Below, in pieces: positions 17,274 through 26,822 of a stretch of 64,000 bases of DNA; within the stretch, counting starts at the first letter, position 1; each line of letters begins with the position of its first letter. Source of the stretch: Sphingomonas caeni (GTDB lineage: Bacteria; Pseudomonadota; Alphaproteobacteria; Sphingomonadales; Sphingomonadaceae); NCBI RefSeq assembly GCF_026013415.1, contig NZ_JAPDOK010000008.1:1-64000 (forward strand), given 5' to 3'. The notes under the pieces were generated by a model. The model worked only from the letters and a program-made list of their open reading frames with translations. It was not told where the DNA came from and did not search any database. Both the position numbers and the translations under genes were made by a program.

Positions 17274-17998
17274 GGCTGCGCCTTTCGGACATTTTCGCGG
17301 ACGCCGCCGCACTGTGGCGCGGCGGGCCGCAACTGCTGGTGACGGTGGCGGCGGTGTTCTTCATGCTGCCCCAGCTTGCGCTGTTCCTGTTCGTCGGCCC
17401 GATGAAGCCGGTCGATGGGCTGGACGAACAGGCGGTGCTCAACCTGTGGCTCGACTATTTCCAGCAGAACCTGCTCTGGTTCGCGGCACATTATATCGCC
17501 GAATCGATGGGGGTGGGGACGCTGCTGCTGATGCTGCTCGATCCCGCGCGCCCGAGCGTGGGCGAGGCGATGGCGCGGGGCTTCCGGCTGCTGCCTGGGC
17601 TGATCGCGGCGCGTTACATCGCGTCGCTGGCGGTCACGCTGGGTCTGTTCGCCTTCGTCGTGCCGGGTTGCTATCTGTCCGGGCGCACCTTCGTCACCAG
17701 CGCCGTCTATCTGCGCGAGCGCGAGCGCGGGCCCGTGAACGCGATTTTCGCGGCGTTCGGGCGAACCCATGGCAATGGCTGGCCGCTGTTCCTTGTCGTC
17801 TTCACCGCCTGGGGGTTGTCGGTATTCGGCGGGGGGGCGCTGATGCCGCTGGCGGTCGCGGCCGAGCCGCTGGGCGAGCTTGTCTCGGGCCCGCTCAAGG
17901 CGTTGACGGCGGCGGTGATGGCTGCGGCGATGCTCTTCGCGGTGCTGCTCGAAGCCGCGGCCTATCGCGCGCTGCCGCCGCCCAGCACGGGGATGTGA
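17270..17998 (+). CDS. Unknown multi-pass membrane protein B
   Basis: 242 aa with about six hydrophobic segments. Like protein A it contains an [18 protein letters not shown] cytoplasmic loop and a later [20 protein letters not shown] loop, so A and B look like diverged paralogues. Its 3' end overlaps the convergent GNAT gene by 37 bases. Confidence 0.7.
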   Translation: MRLRLSDIFADAAALWRGGPQLLVTVAAVFFMLPQLALFLFVGPMKPVDGLDEQAVLNLWLDYFQQNLLWFAAHYIAESMGVGTLLLMLLDPARPSVGEAMARGFRLLPGLIAARYIASLAVTLGLFAFVVPGCYLSGRTFVTSAVYLRERERGPVNAIFAAFGRTHGNGWPLFLVVFTAWGLSVFGGGALMPLAVAAEPLGELVSGPLKALTAAVMAAAMLFAVLLEAAAYRALPPPSTGM

Positions 17999-18561
17999 GG
18001 CGCGGCTTCGGCGGGCAGGATCCCCGCGAGGCGCGGATCGGCGAAGCTTTCGACCATGCGCTTGAAGGGCACGAAGCCGTGCCGCCGGTAGAAGCGCAGC
18101 GCGCCGGGATGATCGAGCGTGCAGGTATGCACCCACACGCGCGCGACCCCCTTGCGCCACGCGAGCGTAAGCGCCTGGTGCATCAGCCAGCCGCCATGGC
18201 CCTGGCCGTTGAGCTCGGGGACGAGGCCGAAAAAGCCGAGCTCGCAGGTTTCGGCGACGCGGAAATCGAGCTCGAGCATGCCGACCTCGATCCCGGCGCG
18301 ATCGGTGACGGCGTAGATCTCGACCGCCTCGTCCTCGATGATCGCGCGCAGCCGTTCCTCGTCCATCACCAGCCGCGAGAACCACAGCCAGGGCTCGCCG
18401 ACGCGGCGGAACAGCGTCTTGTAGCGTGCGGGCGAAGGCGCGTGCCAGCGGACCAGGGCGAAGGGGGAGGGCGGGGCCGGGCGTGGCGCGGGGCGCGTCA
18501 GCATCTCGAGCGAGGTGACGATGCACGCCACCTGCTCATCGGGGACAGGGATCAATCCCAT
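17962..18561 (-). CDS. GNAT-family N-acetyltransferase
   Basis: 199 aa. The acetyl-CoA binding region is seen as FFGLVPELNGQGHGGWLMHQ (~residues 113-132), and a RFYRRHGFVPFKR ending is typical of GNAT enzymes. The substrate is unknown. Convergent with and overlapping the membrane-protein gene, which limits how the stop can drift. Confidence 0.88.
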   Translation of the reverse strand: MGLIPVPDEQVACIVTSLEMLTRPAPRPAPPSPFALVRWHAPSPARYKTLFRRVGEPWLWFSRLVMDEERLRAIIEDEAVEIYAVTDRAGIEVGMLELDFRVAETCELGFFGLVPELNGQGHGGWLMHQALTLAWRKGVARVWVHTCTLDHPGALRFYRRHGFVPFKRMVESFADPRLAGILPAEAAPHIPVLGGGSAR

Positions 18562-18571
18562 GCCGAATACT

Positions 18572-18652
18572 CGTCATCCCGGCGAAAGCCGGGACCCAGA
18601 GCCGCAAGTGACGCGCTCTGGGCTCTGGGTCCCGGCTTTCGCCGGGACGACG
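18572..18652 (+). repeat. 82-bp palindromic repeat, copy 4
   Basis: Slightly diverged right arm (GGGACGACG). It sits between the GNAT gene start and the hemF stop, 9 bases from the latter. Confidence 0.88.
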
Positions 18653-18661
18653 AAAAGAGAT

Positions 18662-19498
18662 TTACTCCCATGCTGCCAGCGGAGGCAGGCTCATCAGGAT
18701 TGCATCGACATTGCCGCCGGTCTTGAGCCCGAACAAGGTGCCGCGATCGTAGATGAGGTTGAACTCGGCATAGCGCCCGCGCCACACGCGCTGCTGCGCC
18801 ACTTCGGCATCGGTATAGGGCATCGCCATCCGCCGCCGGACGATGCGCGGGAAGATGTCGAGGAACGCGCGGCCGACGTCCCGGGTGAAGGCGAAATCGG
18901 CATCCCAGTCATTCTCGAGATGATCGTAGAAGATGCCGCCCACCCCACGATGCACCTGGCGGTGGGGGATGTAGAAATAATCGTCGGCCCATGCCTTGAA
19001 GCGCGGATAATGGCCGGAGTCATGCGCATCGCAGGCGGACTTCAGACGTGCATGGAAGTCCGCCGTGTCTTCCGCGATCGGCAAAGGCGGGTTGAGGTCT
19101 GCGCCGCCGCCGAACCAGCGTTTGGTGGTGCACAGGAAGCGCGTGTTCATATGGACCGCGGGAACGTGCGGGTTGGCCATGTGCGCGACCAGACTGATGC
19201 CGGTGGCGAAGAATGCCGGGTTCTCGCCCGCCCCGTGGATGGTCTTGGCGAAATCGCCTTCGAAGCTGCCGCCCACGGTCGAGACGTTCACGCCGACCTT
19301 TTCGAACACGCGGCCCTTCATCACGCCGCGCACCCCGCCGCCGCCGTCCCCGGAGGGATCGGCGCGGTCCCAGGCGATATAGTCGAAGCTCGCGTCCGAT
19401 CCGGCCTCGCGTTCGATCGATTCGAATTCGGCGCAGATCGAATCGCGAAGCGATTCGAACCAGGTGCGGGCGGCCTGTTGCTGAGAGTCGAGTTCCAT
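18662..19498 (-). CDS. hemF: Coproporphyrinogen III oxidase, aerobic
   Basis: 278 aa with the HemF blocks GGGGVRGVMKGRVFEK, CTTKRWFGGGADLNP, FYIPHRQVHRGVGGIF and the C-terminal EFNLIYDRGTLFGLKTGG. It performs the oxygen-dependent oxidative decarboxylation leading to protoporphyrinogen IX. The start is ATG 19498 (MELDSQQQAAR); an upstream in-frame ATG adds 19 residues without family support. Confidence 0.96.
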   Translation of the reverse strand: MELDSQQQAARTWFESLRDSICAEFESIEREAGSDASFDYIAWDRADPSGDGGGGVRGVMKGRVFEKVGVNVSTVGGSFEGDFAKTIHGAGENPAFFATGISLVAHMANPHVPAVHMNTRFLCTTKRWFGGGADLNPPLPIAEDTADFHARLKSACDAHDSGHYPRFKAWADDYFYIPHRQVHRGVGGIFYDHLENDWDADFAFTRDVGRAFLDIFPRIVRRRMAMPYTDAEVAQQRVWRGRYAEFNLIYDRGTLFGLKTGGNVDAILMSLPPLAAWE

Positions 19499-19562
19499 GC
19501 GGGCGCATTGCCGTCGGTTTAGGGGGAAGTCGAGCCTCGGGCGGGCAGCTTTCATATTGAAT

Positions 19563-19644
19563 CGTCATCCCGGCGAAAGCCGGGACCCAGAGTCACAAAG
19601 ATTGCCCTGCTTGGCTCTGGGTCCCGGCTTTCGCCGGGATGACG
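19563..19644 (+). repeat. 82-bp palindromic repeat, copy 5
   Basis: Complete copy between hemF and the pentapeptide gene; centre CACAAAGATTGCC, plus orientation. Confidence 0.9.
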
Positions 19645-19669
19645 GTAAAAGGTTCGGCCCTGCTTCGCT

Positions 19670-19894
19670 CTAGTGGCAGCCGTCTTCCTCCAGCGCCTTC
19701 CTGATCATCGCGCCGACATCATAGCCGAAGATCGTCAGCCCCTGGATATTGGCGTTCTCGATCCGCACCCCGGAAAGATTCACATCCTCGAAACTCGCCC
19801 CCGCGAGATTGACGTTGTGGAACCGCGCGCCGGCCAGGTTCACATCGTCGAACACCGCATCGGTCATCCGTCTGTTTTCGAATCGGTCCATCAT
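19670..19894 (-). CDS. Small pentapeptide-repeat protein
   Basis: 74 aa. Residues ~12-48 form successive five-residue repeats (FDDVNLAGARF, HNVNLAGASF, EDVNLSGVRI, ENANIQGL), enough for about two coils of a beta-helix. A GAMIRKALEEDG tail follows. Start ATG 19894 lies behind GGAGGG. It follows trmL by 7 bases and is probably in its operon. Role unknown. Confidence 0.78.
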   Translation of the reverse strand: MMDRFENRRMTDAVFDDVNLAGARFHNVNLAGASFEDVNLSGVRIENANIQGLTIFGYDVGAMIRKALEEDGCH

Positions 19895-19901
19895 TCCCTC
19901 C

Positions 19902-20351
19902 TCAACGGGGCCAGCCGCCGGTTTGCCGCAACGCCTCGGCCAATGCGATTCCTGCCGATACGCCGAGGTTGAGCGACCGCACCTCGGGCCGGATCGGGAT
20001 CCGCACGCGCAGGTCCGCGCGGTCGTGCACCGCATCGGGGGCGCCCGAGCCCTCCGATCCGAACAGCAGCACGTCGCCGGGCCGGAATACGGTCTCGTCG
20101 AGCCGTGCCGCGCCCTTTGTGGTGAACAATATGATCCGCCCCGCGGTTGCGGCGAGGAAGGCGTCCCAATCGACATGGCGCGTGACCGGGACGTGATCGA
20201 TATAGTCCATCCCCGCCCGCGCGACCCTGCGGTCGTCCCAGGCGAAACCCATCGGTTCGATCAGGTCGACTCCCGCGCCGAAACAGGCGGCGGTGCGCAG
20301 GATCGCGCCGACATTCCCGGCGATTTCGGGTTGGTAGAGGGCGATGCGCAT
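19902..20351 (-). CDS. trmL: tRNA (cytidine/uridine-2'-O-)-methyltransferase
   Basis: 149 aa, the usual length for TrmL. SPOUT methyltransferase motifs are present: the N-terminal IALYQPEIAGNVGAILRT, the LLFGSEGSG loop and RSLNLGVSAGIALAEALRQ of the knot. It methylates the wobble ribose of tRNA-Leu isoacceptors. First gene of a two-gene minus-strand unit. Confidence 0.95.
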   Translation of the reverse strand: MRIALYQPEIAGNVGAILRTAACFGAGVDLIEPMGFAWDDRRVARAGMDYIDHVPVTRHVDWDAFLAATAGRIILFTTKGAARLDETVFRPGDVLLFGSEGSGAPDAVHDRADLRVRIPIRPEVRSLNLGVSAGIALAEALRQTGGWPR

Positions 20352-20393
20352 GACGCTCCTCTAGAACGAGACGGGTCCGGGTTGAACCATCTC

Positions 20394-20475
20394 CGTCATC
20401 CCGGCGGAAGCCGGGACCCAGGGTTACAGACGATGCGTTGCTTGGCTCTGGGTCCCGGCTTTCGCCGGGATGACG
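20394..20475 (+). repeat. 82-bp palindromic repeat, copy 6
   Basis: Complete copy in the 327-base gap between trmL and petA. The rest of the gap (20476-20678) holds no gene; TTGGCA at 20541 with TCTATC at 20563 is a weak promoter candidate for petABC. Confidence 0.9.
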
Positions 20476-20678
20476 ATTGATCCGGAGGCGTCCGCTCCAG
20501 CCGTGGCGAGGCCCTGCGTCACTCCCCCGTCAAAATGCTGTTGGCAAAGCCGCGTTCGCGCGTCTATCAGCGCCCCGAGCCACCGGGGGCACCGGGCGGC
20601 TGGGAGGCGCGCAAGCGTCTCATGTCCGGTTTAAAAAGCGCGTCCGCGCCCATTTGTTCGAAGTGCAAGGGCTGAAGC

Positions 20679-21230
20679 ATGGCAACTGAAGACGATCCGT
20701 CAGGTCTAGAGAATCCGCGCCGCCGCGATTACCTGACCTACGCTGCGGTTTCTGTCGCGGGCGTCGGTGCGGTGGTGGCCGTGCTGCCGCTGATCAATTC
20801 GATGAACCCCTCCGCCGATGTTCTCGCCCAGTCGACCACCGAGGTCGATGTGTCGCAGATCGAGCCCGGCCAGGCGATCAAGACGTCGTTCCGCAAGCAG
20901 CCCTTGTTCGTGCGCAACCTGACCCCGGCGGAGATCGCCGCGGCCAACGCCGTCAAGGTTTCCGAGCTGCGCGATCCCCAGACGCTCGCCGAGCGCACCA
21001 AGGAGGGCAAGGCCAACTGGCTGATCACCCTGGGCGTGTGCACCCATCTCGGCTGCGTCCCGCTGGGCGCGGGCGAGGGCGAGGCGCGCGGCGATTTCGG
21101 CGGCTATTTCTGCCCGTGCCACGGTTCGCACTACGATACCGCGGCGCGCATCCGCAAAGGTCCGGCGCCGAAGAACCTCGCGGTGCCGGCGTATAAGTTC
21201 GACACCGACACCAAGATCACGGTGGGTTGA
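20679..21230 (+). CDS. petA: Ubiquinol-cytochrome c reductase Rieske iron-sulphur subunit
   Basis: 183 aa. A twin-arginine-like [10 protein letters not shown] start precedes the single membrane anchor (~residues 18-38). The Rieske cluster boxes are CTHLGC (C121, H123, C126) and CPCHGS (C145, H148). It transfers electrons from ubiquinol to cytochrome c1. First gene of petABC. Confidence 0.97.
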   Translation: MATEDDPSGLENPRRRDYLTYAAVSVAGVGAVVAVLPLINSMNPSADVLAQSTTEVDVSQIEPGQAIKTSFRKQPLFVRNLTPAEIAAANAVKVSELRDPQTLAERTKEGKANWLITLGVCTHLGCVPLGAGEGEARGDFGGYFCPCHGSHYDTAARIRKGPAPKNLAVPAYKFDTDTKITVG

Positions 21231-21241
21231 GGAAACCGAGA

Positions 21242-22498
21242 ATGAGCTTTCCCTGGGCACGCCATTACGAGCCGAAGCACCCGCTGATGCAGTGGGTCGA
21301 CGAGCGGCTTCCGCTCCCCCGCTTCGTCTATAACGCGATCGGCGCCGGCTATCCGGTGCCGCGCAACCTCAATTACTGGTGGAATTTCGGCGTCCTTGCC
21401 GGCGTCGTGCTGGTGATCCAGATCGTCACCGGCATCGTGCTGGCGATGCACTTCCATTCGAGCGGCGCGGAAGCGTTCAACTCGGTCAATGGCGGCATCA
21501 TGCGCGACGTCAACGGCGGCTGGTTCCTCCGCTTCGCGCACGCCAACGGCGCCTCGATGTTCTTCGTGGTGCTCTATATCCACATGTTCCGCGGGCTCTA
21601 TTACGGATCGTACAAGGCGCCGCGCGAGATGGTGTGGCTGCTCGGCGTCGTGATCTTCCTGCTCACCATGGCGACCGCGTTCATGGGCTATGTGCTCCCC
21701 TGGGGGCAGATGAGCTTCTGGGGCGCGCAGGTGATCACCGGCTTCTTCTCGGCGATCCCGGTGGTCGGCGAATGGATCCGGGTATGGCTGCTCGGCGGCT
21801 ATGCGCCCGACGACGCGACGCTCAACCGCTTCTTCTCGCTCCATTACCTGCTGCCGTTCGTGATCGTCGGCGCGGTGATCCTCCATATCTGGGCGCTGCA
21901 CATTCCGGGTTCGTCGAACCCGACCGGCGTCGAGGTGAAGGGCGAGCAGGATACGGTGCCGTTCCACCCGTACTACACCGCCAAGGACGGGTTCGGGCTC
22001 GGCGTGTTCATGGTGATCTACACCGCCTTGATCTTCTTCGCGCCCGACCTGCTCGGCCATCCGGACAATTACATCCCGGCGAACGGGCTCTCGACGCCCG
22101 CGCACATCGTGCCCGAATGGTATTTCTGGCCCTTCTACGCGATCCTGCGCGCCTTCACGGCGGACTTCATCCTGCCGGCGAAGCTGTGGGGCGTGCTGGC
22201 GATGTTCGGCTCGATCCTGATCCTCTTCTTCCTGCCCTGGCTCGACAAGTCGCCGGTGCGCTCGGGCAATTACCGGCCGCTGTACCGCCTGTCCTTCTGG
22301 GTGCTGATCGTTGACGTGCTGGTGCTGGGCTTCTGCGGCGGTTCGCCCGCCGAGCCGCTCTACGTGATGCTCAGCCAGATCGCGGCAGCCTATTATTTCG
22401 CGCACTTCCTGATCATCGTGCCGATCATCTCGCGGATCGAGACGCCGAAACCGCTGCCCGGCTCGATCACCGAAGCCGTGCTCGGCAAGAGCGCGTAA
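21242..22498 (+). CDS. petB: Cytochrome b of the bc1 complex
   Basis: 418 aa with eight membrane helices. The heme-ligand region around MHFHSS and the Qo-site [13 protein letters not shown] (PEWY) are intact. Start ATG 21242 ([14 protein letters not shown]) lies 11 bases after petA. Quinol oxidation and reduction sites of complex III. Confidence 0.97.
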   Translation: MSFPWARHYEPKHPLMQWVDERLPLPRFVYNAIGAGYPVPRNLNYWWNFGVLAGVVLVIQIVTGIVLAMHFHSSGAEAFNSVNGGIMRDVNGGWFLRFAHANGASMFFVVLYIHMFRGLYYGSYKAPREMVWLLGVVIFLLTMATAFMGYVLPWGQMSFWGAQVITGFFSAIPVVGEWIRVWLLGGYAPDDATLNRFFSLHYLLPFVIVGAVILHIWALHIPGSSNPTGVEVKGEQDTVPFHPYYTAKDGFGLGVFMVIYTALIFFAPDLLGHPDNYIPANGLSTPAHIVPEWYFWPFYAILRAFTADFILPAKLWGVLAMFGSILILFFLPWLDKSPVRSGNYRPLYRLSFWVLIVDVLVLGFCGGSPAEPLYVMLSQIAAAYYFAHFLIIVPIISRIETPKPLPGSITEAVLGKSA

Positions 22499-22514
22499 AG
22501 GGGAAATTACGATC

Positions 22515-23369
22515 ATGCTTCCGCTTTTCGTCCGCTCGATCAAGTTCCTCGTCGGAGGGGGCTTCATCTTCGTGCTGCTGATCGCGCTGTACGGCACGAT
22601 CACCGCGGAGAAGCCCGCCGTGACCGCCGAGCAGGAATTCCACCTGCACCCGAAGGAGGATGTGACATTCTCGTTCGACAATCCGGTGCTGGGCAAGTTC
22701 GACGTCGCGCAGTTGCAGCGCGGCTATCAGGTCTATCAGGAGGTCTGCGCGGCCTGCCACTCACTCTCCCTGGTCTCGTTCCGCGAGCTCAAGGGGCTGG
22801 GCTATAACGACGCGCAGGTGAAGAAGCTCGCCTCGGACTTCGACAACCACGCCAAGCAGCCCACGCTCGATCCCAAGACCGGCGACCGCGGCGAGCGCGG
22901 CAACCTGCCCTCGGATCATTTCCCGCACATCCCGTACAGCGGCAACGGCACCCCGCCCGATCTCTCGCTGATCACCAAGGCGCGGCATGGCGGCGCCCGC
23001 TATGTCTATTCGATCCTGACGGGCTATGCCGACCAGAACGGGTACAAGAACGAGAAGGGCCAGGAACTGCTCAGGGAGTTCCCCGGCGCCAAGTCGCCCC
23101 CGGGCACCTTCTTCAATCCCTATTTCGCCAATCTGAACATCGCGATGCCCAAGCCGCTGACCAGCGACGGGCAGGTGACCTATCTCGACGGCACCCGCGC
23201 GACCGTGCCGCAGATGGCGCAGGACGTTTCGGCCTTCCTCACCTGGGCGTCCGAGCCGACGATGGAGACCCGCAAGCAGACCGGCCTCGCGGTCGTGCTC
23301 TTCCTGCTCGTCACCACCTTGCTCGCCTTCGGTGCCTATCGCACCGTCTGGGCCGGCGTGAAGCACTGA
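22515..23369 (+). CDS. petC: Cytochrome c1
   Basis: 284 aa. An N-terminal hydrophobic segment (~8-28) and a C-terminal anchor (~260-280) frame a heme domain with CAACH (C78, C81, H82). A methionine ligand is likely in FANLNIAMPKPL. Completes petABC. Confidence 0.97.
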   Translation: MLPLFVRSIKFLVGGGFIFVLLIALYGTITAEKPAVTAEQEFHLHPKEDVTFSFDNPVLGKFDVAQLQRGYQVYQEVCAACHSLSLVSFRELKGLGYNDAQVKKLASDFDNHAKQPTLDPKTGDRGERGNLPSDHFPHIPYSGNGTPPDLSLITKARHGGARYVYSILTGYADQNGYKNEKGQELLREFPGAKSPPGTFFNPYFANLNIAMPKPLTSDGQVTYLDGTRATVPQMAQDVSAFLTWASEPTMETRKQTGLAVVLFLLVTTLLAFGAYRTVWAGVKH

Positions 23370-23468
23370 TCCAGAACCGTTCGGCCCCGGACCCGGTCCG
23401 GGGCTGACGAACCGCTCGCGATCGCAAGCAGCCCTTCGACAGGTTCAGGGCGAACGGAGGAAAGAGTC

Positions 23469-24020
23469 ATGGACGCCGCCGTAGCGCTCGCCAACGAGGA
23501 CATACGGCGGCGCATCCGCACCATCCCCGACTTTCCCAAGCCCGGGATCATGTTCCGCGACATCACCACGCTGCTGCTCGATGCAGAGGGGTTGGCGCTC
23601 ACGATCGAGCGCATGGCCGATCGGGTCGCGGGGCCGGTCGATCTGGTCGCGGGGGTCGAGGCGCGCGGCTTCATCTTCGGCGCGGCGCTGGCGGTGAAGC
23701 TCGGCACGGGCGTGCTGCTGATCCGCAAGGACGGCAAGCTGCCGGGCGCCACGATCGCCGAGGAATATGCCCTCGAATATGGCCATGACCGGATCAACAT
23801 CCATGCCGACGCCTGCGCCCCCGGCGCGCGGGTGCTGCTGGTCGACGACCTGATCGCGACCGGGGGCACCGCCCGCGCCTCGGTCCGGCTGCTCCGCAAG
23901 GCGGGTGCGGTGGTGACCCAGGCGGCGTTCGTGGTCGATCTGCCCGAGCTTGGCGGCGCCGATGCGCTGCGCGCGGATGGGATCGCGGTCAGCTCGCTGG
24001 TGGCGTTCGAGGGGCACTGA
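23469..24020 (+). CDS. apt: Adenine phosphoribosyltransferase
   Basis: 183 aa. The PRPP-binding motif VLLVDDLIATGGTA and the N-terminal FPKPGIMFRDITTLL match Apt. It salvages adenine to AMP. The final ~35 bases of this gene recur 879 bases downstream, see the repeat entries. Confidence 0.96.
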   Translation: MDAAVALANEDIRRRIRTIPDFPKPGIMFRDITTLLLDAEGLALTIERMADRVAGPVDLVAGVEARGFIFGAALAVKLGTGVLLIRKDGKLPGATIAEEYALEYGHDRINIHADACAPGARVLLVDDLIATGGTARASVRLLRKAGAVVTQAAFVVDLPELGGADALRADGIAVSSLVAFEGH

Positions 24021-24025
24021 GCCCG
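23985..24025 (+). repeat. 41-bp direct repeat, left copy (apt 3' end)
   Basis: From GCGGTCAG through the apt stop to CCCG. 39 of 41 bases match the copy at 24864-24904 in the same orientation. Confidence 0.92.
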
Positions 24026-24179
24026 TAGCTGGAGTCCGATGACATGACATTGCTCCGCTCGTGGAGATAGATGGGGGACTGCCCCCTATTTGTCGGGCTT
24101 GGGGGGAAGAGACGCATCTCGTCATCGACGCCTATCTGGTCGCGCGTTATGTCGAATGGCTTCGGGGGTATGATTAGCC

Positions 24180-24836
24180 ATGCGGCTGGAAGCGCTGACG
24201 CGAGCCATGGAAAGCTATCGGGGGCAGGGCCATGCGCTGCTCGAAAAGCTGATCGACCCCGAAGCCGCGTCGCGCATCGTCGCGCAATTCATCGCCGCAT
24301 GCCGCGAGCACGGCAAGAGCGTGCGGACCGGCCCGCAGAACCGGACCGCGGTGCGCGGCGCGGCAGTCCAGGTCTATGGCAATCGCTACCCCGCGTTGGC
24401 GGCGTTTCATTGGGGCCTGACGCCCGTCATGTCCGCGGTCACCGGGCTCGATCTGATTCCCAGCTACAGCATGTTCCGCGTCTATTCGCGCGGCGCCACG
24501 CTGCGGGTTCATCGCGACCGCCCGGCGTCGGAGCATGGGCTGTCTCTGACCTTGGCCTGCTCGGGCGACGCGGCGTGGCCGCTCGAGATCGCTACCGAGG
24601 GCGAGGAGGCGGAGATCCCGCTGCTCGCGGACTGGGGCGACCTGCCGCACCGCGCCTATACGATGCTGACCGGCGACGGGCTCCTCTATCGCGGACCCAC
24701 CCATGCCCATGCGCGCACCACGCCCAACCCGAACGACTCATCGGTCCATGGTTTCATGTTCTGGGTCGATGCGAACGGACCCCATGCCGATTGGGGCTAT
24801 GAGCGGCGCGCGCCTTCGGAGCGTGATCTCGACTAG
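24180..24836 (+). CDS. 2-oxoglutarate/Fe(II) oxygenase-like protein
   Basis: 218 aa. The iron triad is suggested by HRD (H111, D113) after SRGATLRV and a distal His in THAHAR (H175 or H177), with R179 as the likely 2-oxoglutarate ligand. The WPLEI and GLLYRG strands fit the double-stranded beta-helix. The substrate is unknown. The gene fills the segment between two copies of the apt 3' end, which suggests it arrived by an insertion or recombination event at apt. Confidence 0.75.
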   Translation: MRLEALTRAMESYRGQGHALLEKLIDPEAASRIVAQFIAACREHGKSVRTGPQNRTAVRGAAVQVYGNRYPALAAFHWGLTPVMSAVTGLDLIPSYSMFRVYSRGATLRVHRDRPASEHGLSLTLACSGDAAWPLEIATEGEEAEIPLLADWGDLPHRAYTMLTGDGLLYRGPTHAHARTTPNPNDSSVHGFMFWVDANGPHADWGYERRAPSERDLD

Positions 24837-24863
24837 CGCGTGGGTGGGAGGCTCGCCAGCGCG

Positions 24864-24904
24864 GCGGTCAGTTCGCTGGTGGCGTTCGAGGGGCACTGAT
24901 CCCG
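24864..24904 (+). repeat. 41-bp direct repeat, right copy (detached apt 3' end)
   Basis: Near-identical copy of the end of apt with no apt gene before it. Just upstream the sequence does not continue the apt similarity, so only the terminal part was duplicated. Confidence 0.92.
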
Positions 24905-24929
24905 CAACGGGATTGGATAGAACCCTTTC

Positions 24930-25011
24930 CGTCATCCCGGCGAAAGCCGGGACCCAGGGCAACAAGCGATGCCGCCTGCGACTCTGGGTCCCGGCTTTCG
25001 CCGGGATGACG
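24930..25011 (+). repeat. 82-bp palindromic repeat, copy 7
   Basis: Complete copy 25 bases beyond the detached apt end and 13 bases from the MaoC stop. Confidence 0.9.
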
Positions 25012-25024
25012 GCGTAATCTTGAT

Positions 25025-25471
25025 CTAGGCCGGCCGTCGCCGCACCAGCGCGATCGCGATAAACCGCATCACCGGTTCGTCATTCTGATTGAACACGGTG
25101 GTCTGGTTCCGGACGCTGCCCATCTCCGGCCGGCTCTGCGATGCGCGGCGTTCGAGCACCTCGGTTTCGACGCGCAGCACGTCGCCCGGATAGACGGGCT
25201 TGAGCCAGCGCAGCTCGTCCACCCCCGCGGCGCCCAGGCTCGCCTGCGGTGCCATCCCCATATTCTCGACCAGCATCGACATGGTCATCGCGCAGGTATG
25301 CCAGCCGCTCGCCGCGAGCCGCTTGAAATGGGTCCTGGCCGCCGCCTCGTCGGAAAGGTGGAAGGGCTGCGCGTCGTACTTGCGCGCGAATTCGAGCACC
25401 TCTTCGCGGGTGACCTCGTAACGCCCGAAGCTGCGCTTCAGGCCGACCTGCATGTCTTCGAAATAGAGCAT
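25025..25471 (-). CDS. MaoC-family dehydratase
   Basis: 148 aa hot-dog fold protein. The R-hydratase motif region is seen in FARKYDAQPFHLSDEAA followed by GWHT, giving the Asp/His catalytic pair. Likely an enoyl-CoA hydratase of acyl-CoA or polyester metabolism, substrate unspecified. It lies 21 bases downstream of the phosphodiesterase gene, possibly one operon. Confidence 0.9.
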   Translation of the reverse strand: MLYFEDMQVGLKRSFGRYEVTREEVLEFARKYDAQPFHLSDEAAARTHFKRLAASGWHTCAMTMSMLVENMGMAPQASLGAAGVDELRWLKPVYPGDVLRVETEVLERRASQSRPEMGSVRNQTTVFNQNDEPVMRFIAIALVRRRPA

Positions 25472-25492
25472 GGGATCGGTTTCGTTTGAAAA

Positions 25493-26779
25493 CTATCTTT
25501 TGGCAACCCCTCGATCGTAATGCAGCGTGCTCATGAACACCGCGTCGCTTCCGTCGAGTCCGTCCACCGGCGGCAGATCGAGCAGGTCGCGCAGCAGCGG
25601 ATAGACATCGACATTGTCGAACGCAGGCAGCTTTGCGGGGATGAAAGCCGGGCCATGGGCGATGAACAGGGCCGCCATTTCGGGCGCCATATTGTCATAG
25701 CCATGGTTGCCGCGATCGTCGGTCGGCTTGGGCGGCTTTTCGGCGAGCAGCCAGCCGATATCGGCGAGGCAGAAATAGGGGGGGATGCGCGGGTTGGTCC
25801 CATAGTGGAAGCGCGCCGGGATTTCGGCCTTGCGCCAGCATTCGAAATGATCGTGCCGCCCGAGCAGCGCCTTTTCGAGCTCGGCCTCATGGCCGGGGAT
25901 GACGGCGAAGCTCGCATAGGGACCCGTTTCGACGACATGATAGCTGCCCGCCGGCAGGAAGCTGCCCACAAGGATCGTCCGCTCGGGACTGGTCCCGGCC
26001 ATGCCGTGATCGGCGACGATCACCAGGTTCGCGGGCTGGTCCATCGCCGCCAGGCCATCGACGAGCATCCCGATCAGCCGATCGACGTCGCCCAGCGCCG
26101 CGGTGGTGCGCGGATCGTCGGGACCGAAATCATGGCCGGCGCTGTCGATCGTGTCGAAATAGAGCGTCATGAAGCGCGGCCGGATCGCCGCGGGGCGCCG
26201 GGCCCAATCGAGCGCGCCATTGACGCGCTGCTCGCCGCTGATCGCCATGTTGAACTGCTGCCAGTCGCGCGGGCGGGCGCCGCCCTCGACCTCGCTCCAA
26301 TTGCCGGTGCGGTGCCCCCCGAAGGCGACGTTCGAGCCGGGCCAGAACATGGTGGCGGTGCGGATGTTCGCCTTTTCCGCGGCGACCCAGATCGGCTCGG
26401 CGGTGTTCCACCATTTGGGGTCGTCATTCTCCATGTTGAACGGCTTGTCGGGCTTGTCCGGGTCCTCGATCTTGTTGGCGGTGATGCCGTGGCGATCGGG
26501 GCGCAGCCCGGTGACGATCGTCCAGTGATTGGGGAAGGTCTTGGACGGGAAGCTCGGCCGCATCGTCCCGCTCGCGCCCTCGGCGGCGAGACGCGAGAGC
26601 ACCGGGGTCACGCCGCGGTTCAGATAGTCGGCGCGGAAGCCGTCGATCGAGATCAGGATGGTGATCGGCGCGCGCACCTCCGCCTGGACGGCGGGGACGG
26701 GGGCGACCGCCGGAGCGGTCGCGCAGGCTTGCAGCAGCGCGGCAAGGCCCGCGGCGGCGAGTTTGGAATACCAGCGCAT
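25493..26779 (-). CDS. Secreted nucleotide pyrophosphatase/phosphodiesterase
   Basis: 428 aa with a signal peptide and lipobox-like LLQACATA. The alkaline-phosphatase superfamily NPP fold is marked by ISIDGFRADYL, the nucleophile Thr in FPSKTFPNHWTIVTGL, and metal ligands in DTIDSAGHDFGP, VIVADHGM and DRGNHGYDN. It hydrolyses phosphodiester or pyrophosphate bonds outside the cytoplasm. Start ATG 26779 gives the signal peptide. Sits 43 bases after the esterase gene. Confidence 0.9.
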   Translation of the reverse strand: MRWYSKLAAAGLAALLQACATAPAVAPVPAVQAEVRAPITILISIDGFRADYLNRGVTPVLSRLAAEGASGTMRPSFPSKTFPNHWTIVTGLRPDRHGITANKIEDPDKPDKPFNMENDDPKWWNTAEPIWVAAEKANIRTATMFWPGSNVAFGGHRTGNWSEVEGGARPRDWQQFNMAISGEQRVNGALDWARRPAAIRPRFMTLYFDTIDSAGHDFGPDDPRTTAALGDVDRLIGMLVDGLAAMDQPANLVIVADHGMAGTSPERTILVGSFLPAGSYHVVETGPYASFAVIPGHEAELEKALLGRHDHFECWRKAEIPARFHYGTNPRIPPYFCLADIGWLLAEKPPKPTDDRGNHGYDNMAPEMAALFIAHGPAFIPAKLPAFDNVDVYPLLRDLLDLPPVDGLDGSDAVFMSTLHYDRGVAKR

Positions 26780-26822
26780 CGAGCCCCGCCATGCCAGCTT
26801 TGCGTGACGGGATAAAGTAAGC

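Noticed and set aside
15776..17998. 740-codon plus-strand frame
   Set aside because: Crosses lipB in antisense and protein A out of frame before joining protein B; only the part from 17270 is real.
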